Shown here in pieces: positions 20,006 through 32,402 of a stretch of DNA of 64,000 nt. Each line of letters opens with the position of its first letter. Position 1 is the first letter of the stretch. A model generated the notes under the pieces. The model did not search any database, was not told the origin of the DNA, and saw only the letters and a list, made by a program, of their open reading frames with translations. A program made the translations under genes and the position numbers. This DNA comes from Enterobacter cancerogenus (GTDB taxonomy: Bacteria > Pseudomonadota > Gammaproteobacteria > Enterobacterales > Enterobacteriaceae). Location: assembly GCF_019047785.1 (NCBI RefSeq), contig NZ_CP077290.1, positions 4,340,001 to 4,404,000 on the forward strand, written 5' to 3'.

Positions 20006-20785
20006 ATGCCGTCAATCATCATTAAAACCGCCGATGAGCTCGTCAGACAGCGCCACGCCGGGGAACTGTTAGCCTCCGTCTTTACCATGTTAGACGGATT
20101 TATCGCGCCCGGCGTGACCACCATGGCGATAAACAACCGTGTTGAGGCGTTTATCGTCGATACGCTTCAGGCTCGCCCGGCCAGTAAGGGGCAGTATGAT
20201 TTTCCTTATGTGCTTAACACCTCCGTCAACGAGGTGGTCTGCCACGGCATTCCTAAAGAGTCTGAACATCTGAAGTCCGGTTCAATTGTGAACGTTGATA
20301 TCACCCTTGAAAAAGAGGGCCTGATTGCCGATTCCAGCAAAATGTATCTGATTGGCGATGTTTCACCGCTGGCGCGTCGGCTGGTGAAAAAAACCTACGA
20401 AGCGATGTGGAAAGGGATCAAGGCGGTGAAGCCCGGCGCGACGCTCGGGGATATCGGCCACGCTATTCAGTCGCACGTTGAAAGCAACGGCTACAGCGTG
20501 GTGCGTGAGTACTGCGGCCACGGTATCGGCAAAGAGATGCACGAGGAGCCGCAGGTGCTGCATTACGGCAAACCGGGCGAAGGTGCGATGCTGAAAGAGG
20601 GGATGGTGTTTACTATCGAGCCGATGGTCAACCAGGGCGACAGCCGCATCAAGACTAAAAAAGATGGCTGGACGGTGGTGACGCGCGATAAAAAATTGTC
20701 GGCGCAGTGGGAGCATACCATTGCGGTTACCGCAGACGGATTTGAGGTGCTCACCCTGCGTCCTGAAGAAACGATCCCGGATTAA
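20006..20785 (+). CDS. Type I methionine aminopeptidase, second copy (Map-like)
   Basis: 259 aa MetAP type I protein that would remove N-terminal methionine. All five metal ligands are present: two Asp in VNVDITLEKEGLIADSSKM, His in CGHGIGKEMHEEP, and Glu in FTIEPMVNQG and QWEHTIAV. The substrate-binding His in EVVCHGIPKE is also kept. The start at 20006 (MPSIIIKTADELVRQ) follows ACAGGAGAC by 6 bases. The essential E. coli map gene lies next to rpsB, so this is probably a paralogue. It is divergent from yohJ and sits before dusC; I do not recall it in E. coli K-12. Confidence 0.87.
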   Translation: MPSIIIKTADELVRQRHAGELLASVFTMLDGFIAPGVTTMAINNRVEAFIVDTLQARPASKGQYDFPYVLNTSVNEVVCHGIPKESEHLKSGSIVNVDITLEKEGLIADSSKMYLIGDVSPLARRLVKKTYEAMWKGIKAVKPGATLGDIGHAIQSHVESNGYSVVREYCGHGIGKEMHEEPQVLHYGKPGEGAMLKEGMVFTIEPMVNQGDSRIKTKKDGWTVVTRDKKLSAQWEHTIAVTADGFEVLTLRPEETIPD

Positions 20786-20851
20786 CCTCCGGGCTTCCCA
20801 CTGACCCTGCGAGCAGATACCATAGCGCGTCTTTTTTCACAGGTACTCTGC

Positions 20852-21784
20852 ATGCGTGTTTTACTGGCCCCAATGGAAGGCGTGCTCGATTCTCTCGTGC
20901 GCGAACTTCTGACCGAGGTGAACGATTACGATCTCTGCGTGACGGAGTTTTTACGCGTGGTCGATATGCTGTTGCCGGTAAAATCTTTTCACCGACTCTG
21001 CCCTGAGCTGCACAACCAGAGCCGGACCTCCTCCGGTACGCTGGTGCGCATCCAGCTGTTGGGCCAGTATCCCGAATGGCTGGCAGAAAACGCCGCCCGT
21101 GCCGTAGAGCTCGGCTCTTACGGCGTCGATCTCAACTGTGGCTGCCCGTCGAAAATGGTCAACGGCAGCGGCGGTGGGGCGACGCTGTTAAAAGATCCTG
21201 AGCTTATCTATCGCGGCGCAAAAGCCATGCGTGAAGCCGTGCCGTCGCATCTGCCGGTAACGGTTAAAGTGCGCCTGGGCTGGGACAGCGGCGCGCGCCA
21301 GTTTGAAATCGCCGATGCGGTACAGCAGGCCGGGGCAACCGAGCTGGTGGTGCATGGCCGTACCAAAGAGGATGGCTACAAAGCGGAGCGCATCAACTGG
21401 CAGGCCATCGGTGAGATCCGCCAGCGGCTCACCATACCGGTTATCGCTAACGGTGAAATCTGGGATTACGAGAGCGCCCAGGCCTGCCTGAAAGCGACGG
21501 GCTGTGACGCGGTGATGATTGGCCGTGGAGCGCTGAACGTGCCGAACCTTAGCCGGGTGGTGAAATATAACGCGCCGCGGATGCCCTGGGCCGACGTCGT
21601 GGCGCTGCTGCAAAAATACAGCCGCCTGGAAAAGCAGGGTGACACCGGTTTATATCACGTCGCACGCATTAAACAGTGGCTTAGCTATTTGCGTAAAGAA
21701 TACGACGAGGCACTGGGATTATTTCAGGAGATCCGTACGCTGCAAACGTCGGCGGATATCGCGCGGGTAATTCAGTCAAAATAA
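20852..21784 (+). CDS. dusC: tRNA-dihydrouridine(16) synthase
   Basis: 310 aa FMN-dependent enzyme that reduces uridine 16 of tRNA to dihydrouridine with NADPH. The TIM-barrel start [13 protein letters not shown] binds flavin; the catalytic Cys lies in [19 protein letters not shown], and [18 protein letters not shown] and MIGRGAL are further FMN-binding segments. It aligns end to end with E. coli DusC (315 aa). It stands alone: map-like is 66 bases upstream and the bgl leader follows with no obvious intrinsic terminator between. Confidence 0.95.
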   Translation: MRVLLAPMEGVLDSLVRELLTEVNDYDLCVTEFLRVVDMLLPVKSFHRLCPELHNQSRTSSGTLVRIQLLGQYPEWLAENAARAVELGSYGVDLNCGCPSKMVNGSGGGATLLKDPELIYRGAKAMREAVPSHLPVTVKVRLGWDSGARQFEIADAVQQAGATELVVHGRTKEDGYKAERINWQAIGEIRQRLTIPVIANGEIWDYESAQACLKATGCDAVMIGRGALNVPNLSRVVKYNAPRMPWADVVALLQKYSRLEKQGDTGLYHVARIKQWLSYLRKEYDEALGLFQEIRTLQTSADIARVIQSK

Positions 21785-21878
21785 TAAGCGTTAATTTGCT
21801 CACAATTTTTTAAATAAGAAAACATCGAAGGTTTTCAACGTGGCGCGACGGTGTTAAGGTGCCACTGTTTTCAACGCA

Positions 21879-21906
21879 GGATTGTTACTGGTTAACAGGC
21901 AAAACC
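21879..21906 (+). promoter_or_regulatory. Ribonucleic antiterminator (RAT) 1, before the OprB-type porin
   Basis: GGATTGTTACTG, then GTTAA, then CAGGCAAAACC matches the BglG/LicT/SacY-type RAT. The last bases overlap the left arm of the terminator stem, so binding of an active BglG-type protein would block termination. It is the first of three copies in this operon. Confidence 0.9.
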
Positions 21907-21955
21907 TAAGCGTTCCGCAGCATACGCCGCTGTGGAACGCTTAGGTTTTTTTTTG
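21902..21955 (+). terminator. Conditional terminator 1 of the bgl operon
   Basis: A 15-bp perfect stem (21902-21916 with 21934-21948, reading AAACCTAAGCGTTCC) is extended by seven more pairs (with one G-T) toward the loop and is followed by a T-run. It is much longer than the other two bgl terminators. It overlaps RAT 1. Confidence 0.93.
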
Positions 21956-22023
21956 CCTGTCATTTACGCAGGAGAAAAACCTGGCTTAACACTATTCAAA
22001 GAAATTAATAAACAGATCGCGAC

Positions 22024-22043
22024 AGGAAATTAAAAAATTTCCT
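22024..22043 (+). repeat. AT-rich hairpin in the porin leader
   Basis: AGGAAATT (22024-22031) and AATTTCCT (22036-22043) pair across AAAA. It lies between terminator 1 and the porin start, about 40 bases before the ATG. Function unknown; it could affect mRNA stability or translation. Confidence 0.5.
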
Positions 22044-22081
22044 GCGACCGGTTACGCACTAATACTCTTTCACAGGTGGTT

Positions 22082-23440
22082 ATGATGGAATATAAAATTA
22101 TTCCCTGTAAGTTGTGCGCGCTCGCCATATTGACGTTTTCCTCGTTGTCGATGGCGCAGGAATGGAACGGAACCGTATTAGGCTTCGAGGCTCCACCGGA
22201 TCCGATTCTCGGTGACATGCTCGGAATACGAAAGATCCTTAACGATAACGGGTTTACCTATAATCTCGGTTATCTGAATGAAATTGCCTCGAACGGCGGG
22301 GGTGGCTACAACCATGATACCCATGTGGCCTATATCGATCAGTTTGCGCTGACCTTCAACCAGGACCTGGCGCGATGGACCGGCATACCGGACGCGCGGA
22401 TCGAAGGCAATATCGTTAACCGCAACCACAATGACGATCTCACCACTAAACGCCTGCAGGACCCGCGGGTAAACTTTAACGATCTGACCCAGGAAAGCTG
22501 GGGCGGACAGTCGATTACGCGCCTGGGCTGGCTGACCTTCGCCAGAAGCTTTGACGATCGGCGTCTTACCTGGCGGGTGGGGATGATGAACAAGGTACAG
22601 ACCTTCGATCAGATCATCCCGTGTGACTTCCAGATGCTTTCCCAGTGCGGCGGAAAATCGGCCAACTCGCTCACCTGGAACAACTGGAACGTGCATACAT
22701 GGGGCACCACGCTGGAGTATAAAGTGACGCCTACCGTCACGTTGAAAGGCGGCGTGATGGAGCAAAATCCCAATGCCGCAAGCCGCAGCCACGCCTGGAG
22801 TTGGTCAACGAAGGGCAGCAAAGGAGTATTACTGCCGGTCGAGATCGACGCCCGTCCGCTGATTAACGGTCTGCCGGGCGCGTACAATTTGGGCGTGGTG
22901 TTTACCAATGCATCGCAAACCGATCTTTATCGCGGGAAATCCGGCGGGGCGGGTGCGACCGACCCGGACGGATATGATCATCACAACCGGACGTGGTTTA
23001 TGTACGCCGGTCTGAACCAGCAGCTCACGCAGCATCACGACGATCTAAACCGCGGGTTAAGTACCTCTGTCAGCATGAGCCTGGCCGATCAACGCAGCAA
23101 CTATATGCATCAGGTCTATGCCGCCTCGCTGCGCTATCGTGGGCTGTTTGATGCCCGTCCGGAAGACTGGATAGGCTTTGGTTTGACCTGGATAGACATG
23201 AGCAATCAGTACGCGCGTAACCAGCGTGAGATGAATGCCCTGAACGGCGTCGCAGACTATAACGACCCGGCGTATCATCCGGTCCCCGGCCATTCCCTCA
23301 ACGGTGAGTTTTACTATCGTTTCCGTCCCGTTGCTTGGCTTGAGCTTCAGCCGGGTATTCAGTACTGGCACCATCCGGGCGGCGTTTCACGTACTCAGGA
23401 TGCATGGGTCACCGAGCTCAAAACCGTGGTGACCTTCTGA
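22082..23440 (+). CDS. OprB-type carbohydrate-selective porin
   Basis: About 452 aa outer-membrane protein. The signal peptide ends near SLSMAQEWN (about residue 23). Typical OprB-family features follow: DPILGDMLGIRKILNDNGFTY near the mature N-terminus, many alternating beta strands, repeated WR/WF aromatic girdle segments, and the ending ELKTVVTF with a C-terminal Phe. It should admit aryl-beta-glucosides or oligosaccharides. E. coli bgl instead uses the LamB-like BglH, so the porin class differs. Two adjacent ATGs (22082, 22085) share one AGGTGG ribosome-binding site, so the start is uncertain by one codon. It is the first gene of the operon and has its own RAT switch. Confidence 0.85.
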   Translation: MMEYKIIPCKLCALAILTFSSLSMAQEWNGTVLGFEAPPDPILGDMLGIRKILNDNGFTYNLGYLNEIASNGGGGYNHDTHVAYIDQFALTFNQDLARWTGIPDARIEGNIVNRNHNDDLTTKRLQDPRVNFNDLTQESWGGQSITRLGWLTFARSFDDRRLTWRVGMMNKVQTFDQIIPCDFQMLSQCGGKSANSLTWNNWNVHTWGTTLEYKVTPTVTLKGGVMEQNPNAASRSHAWSWSTKGSKGVLLPVEIDARPLINGLPGAYNLGVVFTNASQTDLYRGKSGGAGATDPDGYDHHNRTWFMYAGLNQQLTQHHDDLNRGLSTSVSMSLADQRSNYMHQVYAASLRYRGLFDARPEDWIGFGLTWIDMSNQYARNQREMNALNGVADYNDPAYHPVPGHSLNGEFYYRFRPVAWLELQPGIQYWHHPGGVSRTQDAWVTELKTVVTF

Positions 23441-23525
23441 TATCGCCCTGACAAGCACGATCTGCATCACGTTTTTACGCGTGACAGATTGAGGCTACGA
23501 ATGAAACTGATAGAGTGCCAGAACT

Positions 23526-27835
<4,310 letters not shown>

Positions 27836-27848
27836 TTGAAAAAGTATT

Positions 27849-27869
27849 TGCCCGGCAACTCGCCGGGCA
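27849..27869. terminator. GC-rich hairpin between bglB and yohP
   Basis: TGCCCGGC (27849-27856) pairs with GCCGGGCA (27862-27869) across 5 bases. On the minus strand it is followed by AATACTTTTT, which suits termination of yohP. On the plus strand no T-run follows, so it may only partly end the bgl transcript. Confidence 0.7.
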
Positions 27870-27875
27870 GACGCG

Positions 27876-27959
27876 TCAGAAAATCATCTTGAATACACCG
27901 GTGACCACCAGCAGCCCAATCAGAAATATAATTAAAATAACCCACAATAGTATTTTCAT
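27876..27959 (-). CDS. yohP: Small membrane protein YohP (27 aa)
   Basis: The minus strand encodes MKILLWVILIIFLIGLL followed by VVTGVFKMIF, 27 aa, differing from E. coli YohP at only a couple of positions. An AGGAG ribosome-binding site lies 5 bases before the ATG. It is a single transmembrane helix with almost no tails; E. coli YohP is a stress-expressed inner-membrane protein used as a model for small-protein targeting, and its function is not known. It is separated from mdtQ by about 200 bases and convergent with bglB. Confidence 0.9.
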   Translation of the reverse strand: MKILLWVILIIFLIGLLVVTGVFKMIF

Positions 27960-28166
27960 TCGCTTCTCCTGCGCATGTTTGTTTGTTCCCGGTAAGTGTA
28001 GCAGTCAATTTATAAGTGCGATGAATGCATTCATATAATTAATTACTAAGGGAAATAATTTTCTGATTATGAAAATGTATGACAAAGTGCGGATTGCCAC
28101 GCGTTACTAAAAAAAGGGACGGTTTCAAGCGTAATTTGCGCCTTTATTTTTTGAGTGCATAACGTC

Positions 28167-29585
28167 ATGAAGCGTTCTCTTATTCTTTCTCTTAATACCT
28201 CTCTGATTTTATTCCTGACCGCGTGCGCCCCGCAGCATCCCACAGTGACGGGGATAACTGCGCAACCGGTCGCCTCTGCCGTTAACGCCCACCTGTCCCG
28301 TATCGACTGGCCAAAAAGCGAATGGTGGAAAGACTTCAACGATCCGCAGCTTAACGAACTGATTGCCAAAGCCTTGCAGGACGCACCGGATATGCAGATT
28401 GCCCGGCAGCGAATCACCCTGGCCGAGGCGCAGGCCAAAGCCACGATGGCCGCCGACGGCCCGCAAATCGATTTTTCAGCCGATGCCGAGCGGCAAAAAA
28501 TGTCGGCAGAAGGGCTGATGGGGCCGTTTGCCCTAACTGACCCGGCAGCGGGTACCACCGGGCCATGGTATACCAACGGCACCTTTGGCCTGACGGCGGG
28601 CTGGGATCTGGATTTGTGGGGGAAAAACCGCGCGCAGGTCGAGTCCCGCATCGGCAGGGTCAATGCTCAAAAAGCCGAACTGGAACAGACCCGCCAGCTT
28701 CTTGCCAGCAGCGTGGCGCGGCTCTACTGGGCGTGGCAAACCCAGTCTGCGGTCGCCGGGGTGCTTACCCGGATCAAGCATGAGCAGGAGAATATCATTG
28801 GGGCCGACATTGAGTTATATCAGCACGGGATCACTTCCTCTGTGGAGGGGATAGAAACCGATATCAACGCCAGCAAAACCGATGAACACATAGCCGATGT
28901 GAACGGCAAAATGAGAACGATTGAGGCCCGGCTGGAAGCCTTGACCCATACCACGTCGCTGAAACTCACGCCTCATGCGCTGCCCGCTGTTGAAGCATCA
29001 CTGCCGACCACGCTGGGCTACGAACTCCTGGCCCGCCGGCCCGATCTGCAAGAGGCCCGCTGGTATATCGAAGCCTCCATGAGCGAGGTCGACGCCGCCA
29101 AAGCCGCTTTTTATCCGGATGTGAACGTCAAGGCGTTTCTGCAACAGGATGCCCTGCACCTGAGCGATCTGTTCCGCTCCTCGGCGCAGCAGATGGGCGT
29201 GACGGCCGGGCTGACGTTACCGATTTTTGACAGCGGCAGGCTGAACGCCAGCCTGGATATCGCTCAGGCCCAAAATAATCTTTCGGTGGCGAACTACAAC
29301 AAAGCCGTGGTGGAGGCCGTCAATCAGGTGGCGCGCACCGCCAGCGAAGTTGAAACCCTGACGGCGAAAAACCAGCATCAGCAGAAGGTTGAAAAAGAGG
29401 CGGCGCGCGTGGTGTCACTGGCGCAGGCGCGCTTCAGGGCGGGGATCGTGGCAGGCTCGCGCGTCAGCGAAGCCAGCATTCCGGCGCTGAAGGAGCGTAT
29501 CGCCGGGCTGACGCTTCAGGGCGAGTACGTCGACGCCACGCTGCAGCTGACGTCTGCCCTGGGCGGCGGATATCGCCACGGCTAA
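28167..29585 (+). CDS. mdtQ: Outer-membrane efflux lipoprotein MdtQ (NodT/OprM family)
   Basis: 472 aa outer-membrane factor lipoprotein. The lipobox LTAC puts the lipidated Cys at residue 20. Two RND-type outer-membrane efflux repeats follow, with motifs WWKDFNDPQLNELI, LAEAQAKA, FGLTAGWDLDLWGKNRAQV and GVTAGLTLPIFDSGRLNASLD. It should form a trimeric TolC-like exit duct. The ATG at 28167 gives a short signal peptide; an in-frame GTG at 28155 is possible but less likely, and the ribosome-binding site is weak. No partner pump gene is adjacent. In E. coli K-12 the equivalent gene is often reported as disrupted; here it is intact. Confidence 0.9.
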   Translation: MKRSLILSLNTSLILFLTACAPQHPTVTGITAQPVASAVNAHLSRIDWPKSEWWKDFNDPQLNELIAKALQDAPDMQIARQRITLAEAQAKATMAADGPQIDFSADAERQKMSAEGLMGPFALTDPAAGTTGPWYTNGTFGLTAGWDLDLWGKNRAQVESRIGRVNAQKAELEQTRQLLASSVARLYWAWQTQSAVAGVLTRIKHEQENIIGADIELYQHGITSSVEGIETDINASKTDEHIADVNGKMRTIEARLEALTHTTSLKLTPHALPAVEASLPTTLGYELLARRPDLQEARWYIEASMSEVDAAKAAFYPDVNVKAFLQQDALHLSDLFRSSAQQMGVTAGLTLPIFDSGRLNASLDIAQAQNNLSVANYNKAVVEAVNQVARTASEVETLTAKNQHQQKVEKEAARVVSLAQARFRAGIVAGSRVSEASIPALKERIAGLTLQGEYVDATLQLTSALGGGYRHG

Positions 29586-29635
29586 ATCCGGGCGTTATCT
29601 ATACTTACCTCTCTGCACATTTTCAGGAGGTGAGT

Positions 29636-30400
29636 ATGACCCGAGTTGCAATTGTCACCGCTTCAGATTCCGGGATAGGTAAAACCACGGCGCTGATGCT
29701 GGCTGAAAGAGGCTTTGATATCGGCGTAACCTGGCACTCCGACGAGGAAGGCGCGCTCGAAACCTGCCGTGAGGTGGAGGCGCTAGGACAGCGGGCCGAA
29801 GCCATCCATCTGGATTTGAGTACGCTCCCGGAAGGGGCAAAGGCGATTGAAACGCTTATCGCGCGTTTTGGGCGGCTGGACGTGCTGGTCAATAACGCTG
29901 GTGCGATGGCCAAGGCGCCGTTTCTCGAGATGAAATATGAGGACTGGCGGGGCATTTTCACCGTGGACGTTGACGGGGCGTTTCTCTGTTCGCAGATCGC
30001 CGCCCGCCAGATGGTGAAGCAGGGGGAGGGCGGAAGGATCGTGAACATCACCTCGGTGCATGAGCATACGCCTTTACCCGATGCCAGCGCCTACACGGCG
30101 GCAAAACACGCCCTGGGCGGGCTAACCAAGTCGATGGCGCTGGAGCTGGTGGGCCACAACATTCTGGTGAATGCTGTGGCCCCCGGCGCTATCGCCACGC
30201 CGATGAACGACATGGACGACAGCGAGGTGAAGGCGGGTTCAATGCCGGCTATCCCGCTGGCGAGACCGGGGCACACCAAAGAGATTGCCAGCCTGGTGGC
30301 GTGGCTTTGCGACAATGATGCCAGCTATACCACGGGGCAATCGTTTATTGTCGACGGCGGATTTATGCTGGCGAATCCGCAGTTTAAACCTGCGGAGTAG
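29636..30400 (+). CDS. yohF: Short-chain dehydrogenase/reductase YohF
   Basis: 254 aa cytoplasmic SDR-family oxidoreductase, aligned end to end with E. coli YohF. It has the nucleotide-binding TASDSGIGKTTA at residues 9-20, the NNAG motif, the catalytic Ser in NITSVHEH and the YTAAK Tyr/Lys pair, plus the C-terminal GQSFIVDGGFML. The substrate is not established. The ATG at 29636 lies 5 bases after a perfect AGGAGG; a GTG two codons earlier overlaps that site. It is 50 bases downstream of mdtQ on the same strand, so co-transcription is possible. Confidence 0.92.
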   Translation: MTRVAIVTASDSGIGKTTALMLAERGFDIGVTWHSDEEGALETCREVEALGQRAEAIHLDLSTLPEGAKAIETLIARFGRLDVLVNNAGAMAKAPFLEMKYEDWRGIFTVDVDGAFLCSQIAARQMVKQGEGGRIVNITSVHEHTPLPDASAYTAAKHALGGLTKSMALELVGHNILVNAVAPGAIATPMNDMDDSEVKAGSMPAIPLARPGHTKEIASLVAWLCDNDASYTTGQSFIVDGGFMLANPQFKPAE

Positions 30401-30405
30401 GTTTT

Positions 30406-30448
30406 CCCTCACCCTGGCCTTAACCTCTCCAAAAGGGAGAGGGATCCC
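30406..30448. repeat. Intergenic CCCTCACCCT-type repeat, copy 1
   Basis: CCCTCACCCTGGCCTTAACC is followed by CTCTCC-AAAA-GGGAGAGG, which folds as a hairpin. Similar units lie at 30785 and 46279. These are common dispersed intergenic elements in Enterobacter and Klebsiella relatives. Confidence 0.6.
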
Positions 30449-30479
30449 CAGTAATGTGTAAGCAGAAGCATTAACGTTG

Positions 30480-30714
30480 CTTTCAGAATGTCACCAGGTA
30501 TTCAGCGATGCCCTGGTCCGGCTGTAAATCGCTGAGGCGTTTCCAGCAGGCCGGGGCGAGGCGCAGGGATGCGCCGAGAGGGCGGATTTACAGGGAGGTT
30601 ACCTCCGCCCGTCCCCGATAAGCCGGAAGGAATAAGCCGAGGGGACCGCGAAGCGGCGATTTTCTGCCGGGAGCCCGGGTTGCCAGGGTGGTGGCGATTG
30701 AGCCACCCTGGCAC
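30480..30714. repeat. Palindrome-rich intergenic block of unknown type
   Basis: This GC-rich stretch has no convincing gene. It begins with CCAGG (30492) facing CCCTGG (30508), contains GGCGCAGGGATGCGCC near 30560-30575, and ends with a perfect 11-bp inverted repeat TGCCAGGGTGG (30681-30691) and CCACCCTGGCA (30703-30713). An open frame on the minus strand (30502-30720) looks like shadow coding. It may be a dispersed non-coding element; I do not recognise a named family. Confidence 0.5.
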
Positions 30715-30784
30715 GTTCACCGGTTATGTAGCGACAGAGTAGCAAGATAAATAAAGTGAACGGAAATACCCCCGTCGCCGTATA

Positions 30785-30820
30785 TTCCCCTCACCCTAAC
30801 CCTCTCCCCAGAGGGGCGAG
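30785..30820. repeat. Intergenic CCCTCACCCT-type repeat, copy 2
   Basis: CCCCTCACCCTAACCCTCTC then CCCAGAGGGGCGAGGG forms a hairpin (CCCTC...GAGGG). It resembles copy 1 at 30406 and lies 136 bases from the yohD stop. The bases from 30820 to 30920 carry a further degenerate copy and no gene. Confidence 0.6.
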
Positions 30821-30920
30821 GGAATAGTTCGCTGCTCGCATAAGTTTGTGGGGATCCCTCAGCCCAAATGGAGAGGGAACGTGATACCCGACGGGACGGG
30901 GGTAAGGGCATCAGGCCGCA

Positions 30921-31490
30921 CTACTCCTCCCGCTTTTTCTCCTGGTGCTTCAGCCACAGCCTCACCGCAATCACCGCCACGACCACCAGAATTAGCCACG
31001 CCCAGTGTTTAAGATGCTGATCGAGGTTATGCAGCCACGGGCCAATCACTTCGCCACCCGCGTAGCCGAGAGTGGTAAAGATCAGCGCCCAGGCGATCGC
31101 GCCAAGGATATTCAGCGGCAGGAAAATTTTAGGGGGTAACCGGCTGGCCCCGATCAGTATCGGCCCGATGATGCGGAATCCGTACATAAAGCGGGTGCCA
31201 ATGACGAAAAGATAGGGATGACGCTGAATAAGCCTCTGCGCCCGGTTGATTTTCTTGCGGTGCTTCGAAAACCGCCTGAGCAGCGTTGGCCCAAAGCGTA
31301 ACCCGAGGAAGTAGAGAAGCTGGTCGCCTATCATGCCGCCCAGCGCCACGGCGGCGACAACCAGCGGAAATTTCAGCAATCCCTGATGTGCCGCAACCCC
31401 TCCTAACAGGGTGATGGTTTCGCCTTCTGCCACGCTTCCGACAACCAGCGCAGCGTATCCATAGTGTTCAATCAGACCATTAATATCCAT
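30921..31490 (-). CDS. yohD: DedA family membrane protein YohD
   Basis: 189 aa inner-membrane protein of the DedA/SNARE-associated family, close to E. coli YohD (192 aa). Motifs include YGYAALVVGSVAEGETITLL, GGMIGDQLLYFLGLRFG, RHPYLFVIGTRFMYGFRIIGP and LPLNILGAIAWALIFTTLGYAGG. DedA proteins are proton-dependent lipid or undecaprenyl-phosphate transporters; YohD itself is not assigned a substrate. The ribosome-binding GGGAG lies an unusually long way (about 14 bases) before the ATG at 31490. It is convergent with yohF across a 520-bp repeat-rich gap. Confidence 0.92.
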   Translation of the reverse strand: MDINGLIEHYGYAALVVGSVAEGETITLLGGVAAHQGLLKFPLVVAAVALGGMIGDQLLYFLGLRFGPTLLRRFSKHRKKINRAQRLIQRHPYLFVIGTRFMYGFRIIGPILIGASRLPPKIFLPLNILGAIAWALIFTTLGYAGGEVIGPWLHNLDQHLKHWAWLILVVVAVIAVRLWLKHQEKKREE

Positions 31491-31647
31491 TAAGTAAGCG
31501 TAGTCTCCCTCAGCGTGCCTGCATTAATCATATACCCCATGAATAAATAACGCGGCAATCAAGGCAAATTTCCTGCTGTACATAAAATAATCGACAGCCT
31601 GCATTATACTTAGGCTATCGCTGACGGGCCGACAACAAGGGGGCGCT

Positions 31648-32235
31648 ATGAACCATGTCTGGGGACTCTTCTCCCATCCCGATCGTGAAATGCACGTAAT
31701 CAGAAGCGAGAACGAAACGGTTGCGCATCATTACACGCACCATGTACTGCTGATGGCAGCGGTGCCGGTGATCTGCGCGTTTATTGGTACGACTCAAATC
31801 GGCTGGAACTTTGGTGATGGCACCGTGGTCCAGCTCTCCTGGTTCACCGGGCTGGGGCTTGCGGTGCTGTTCTATGGCCTGATGCTGGCCGGTGTTGCCA
31901 TCATGGGACGCGTCATCTACTGGATGGCACGCAACTACCCGCAGCGTCCATCGCTGGCGAACTGCATGATCTTCGCCGGATACGTCGCGACGCCGCTGTT
32001 CTTAAGCGGCATTGTTGCGCTCTATCCGCTGGTCTGGCTGTGCGCGCTGGTCGGTACGGTCGCACTCTTTTATACCGGCTATTTGCTGTACCTGGGTATT
32101 CCCACCTTCCTGAATATCAATAAAGAAGAGGGCCTGAGCTTCTCCAGCTCAACGCTTGCCATTGGCGTACTGGTACTGGAGGCGTTACTGGCGCTGACGG
32201 TGATTCTTTGGGGCTATGGTTACCGTCTCTTCTAG
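31648..32235 (+). CDS. yohC: YIP1 family membrane protein YohC
   Basis: 195 aa inner-membrane protein of the Yip1/DUF1282 family with five hydrophobic segments, very like E. coli YohC. The N-terminal cytoplasmic part (MNHVWGLFSHPDREMHVIR) is typical. Function unknown. The ATG at 31648 follows AAGGGGGCG. It is divergent from yohD and lies upstream of pbpG, with a strong hairpin after the stop. Confidence 0.91.
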   Translation: MNHVWGLFSHPDREMHVIRSENETVAHHYTHHVLLMAAVPVICAFIGTTQIGWNFGDGTVVQLSWFTGLGLAVLFYGLMLAGVAIMGRVIYWMARNYPQRPSLANCMIFAGYVATPLFLSGIVALYPLVWLCALVGTVALFYTGYLLYLGIPTFLNINKEEGLSFSSSTLAIGVLVLEALLALTVILWGYGYRLF

Positions 32236-32241
32236 GCGTAT

Positions 32242-32271
32242 TGCATTGCTGGCGTAAATGCCAGCAATGCA
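32242..32271. repeat. 12-bp perfect hairpin between yohC and pbpG
   Basis: TGCATTGCTGGC (32242-32253) pairs with GCCAGCAATGCA (32260-32271) across GTAAAT. No T-run follows. It lies 6 bases after the yohC stop and may protect the yohC 3' end or limit readthrough into pbpG. Confidence 0.7.
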
Positions 32272-32402
32272 GCATCTGTTCACGATTAACTGCTGGCGAC
32301 AACGCACAGTGCCCGCTATGATGCCGAAGCCAGCCTGCATTTACCCATCCATGCAGGCGGTGTACGTCATTACGTGCGTGAATAATTACCAGAAGTCTCA
32401 CC

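Noticed and set aside
30502..30720. 72-codon minus-strand frame in the palindromic block
   Set aside because: Pro/Arg/Gly-rich translation typical of GC-rich non-coding DNA, no ribosome-binding site.
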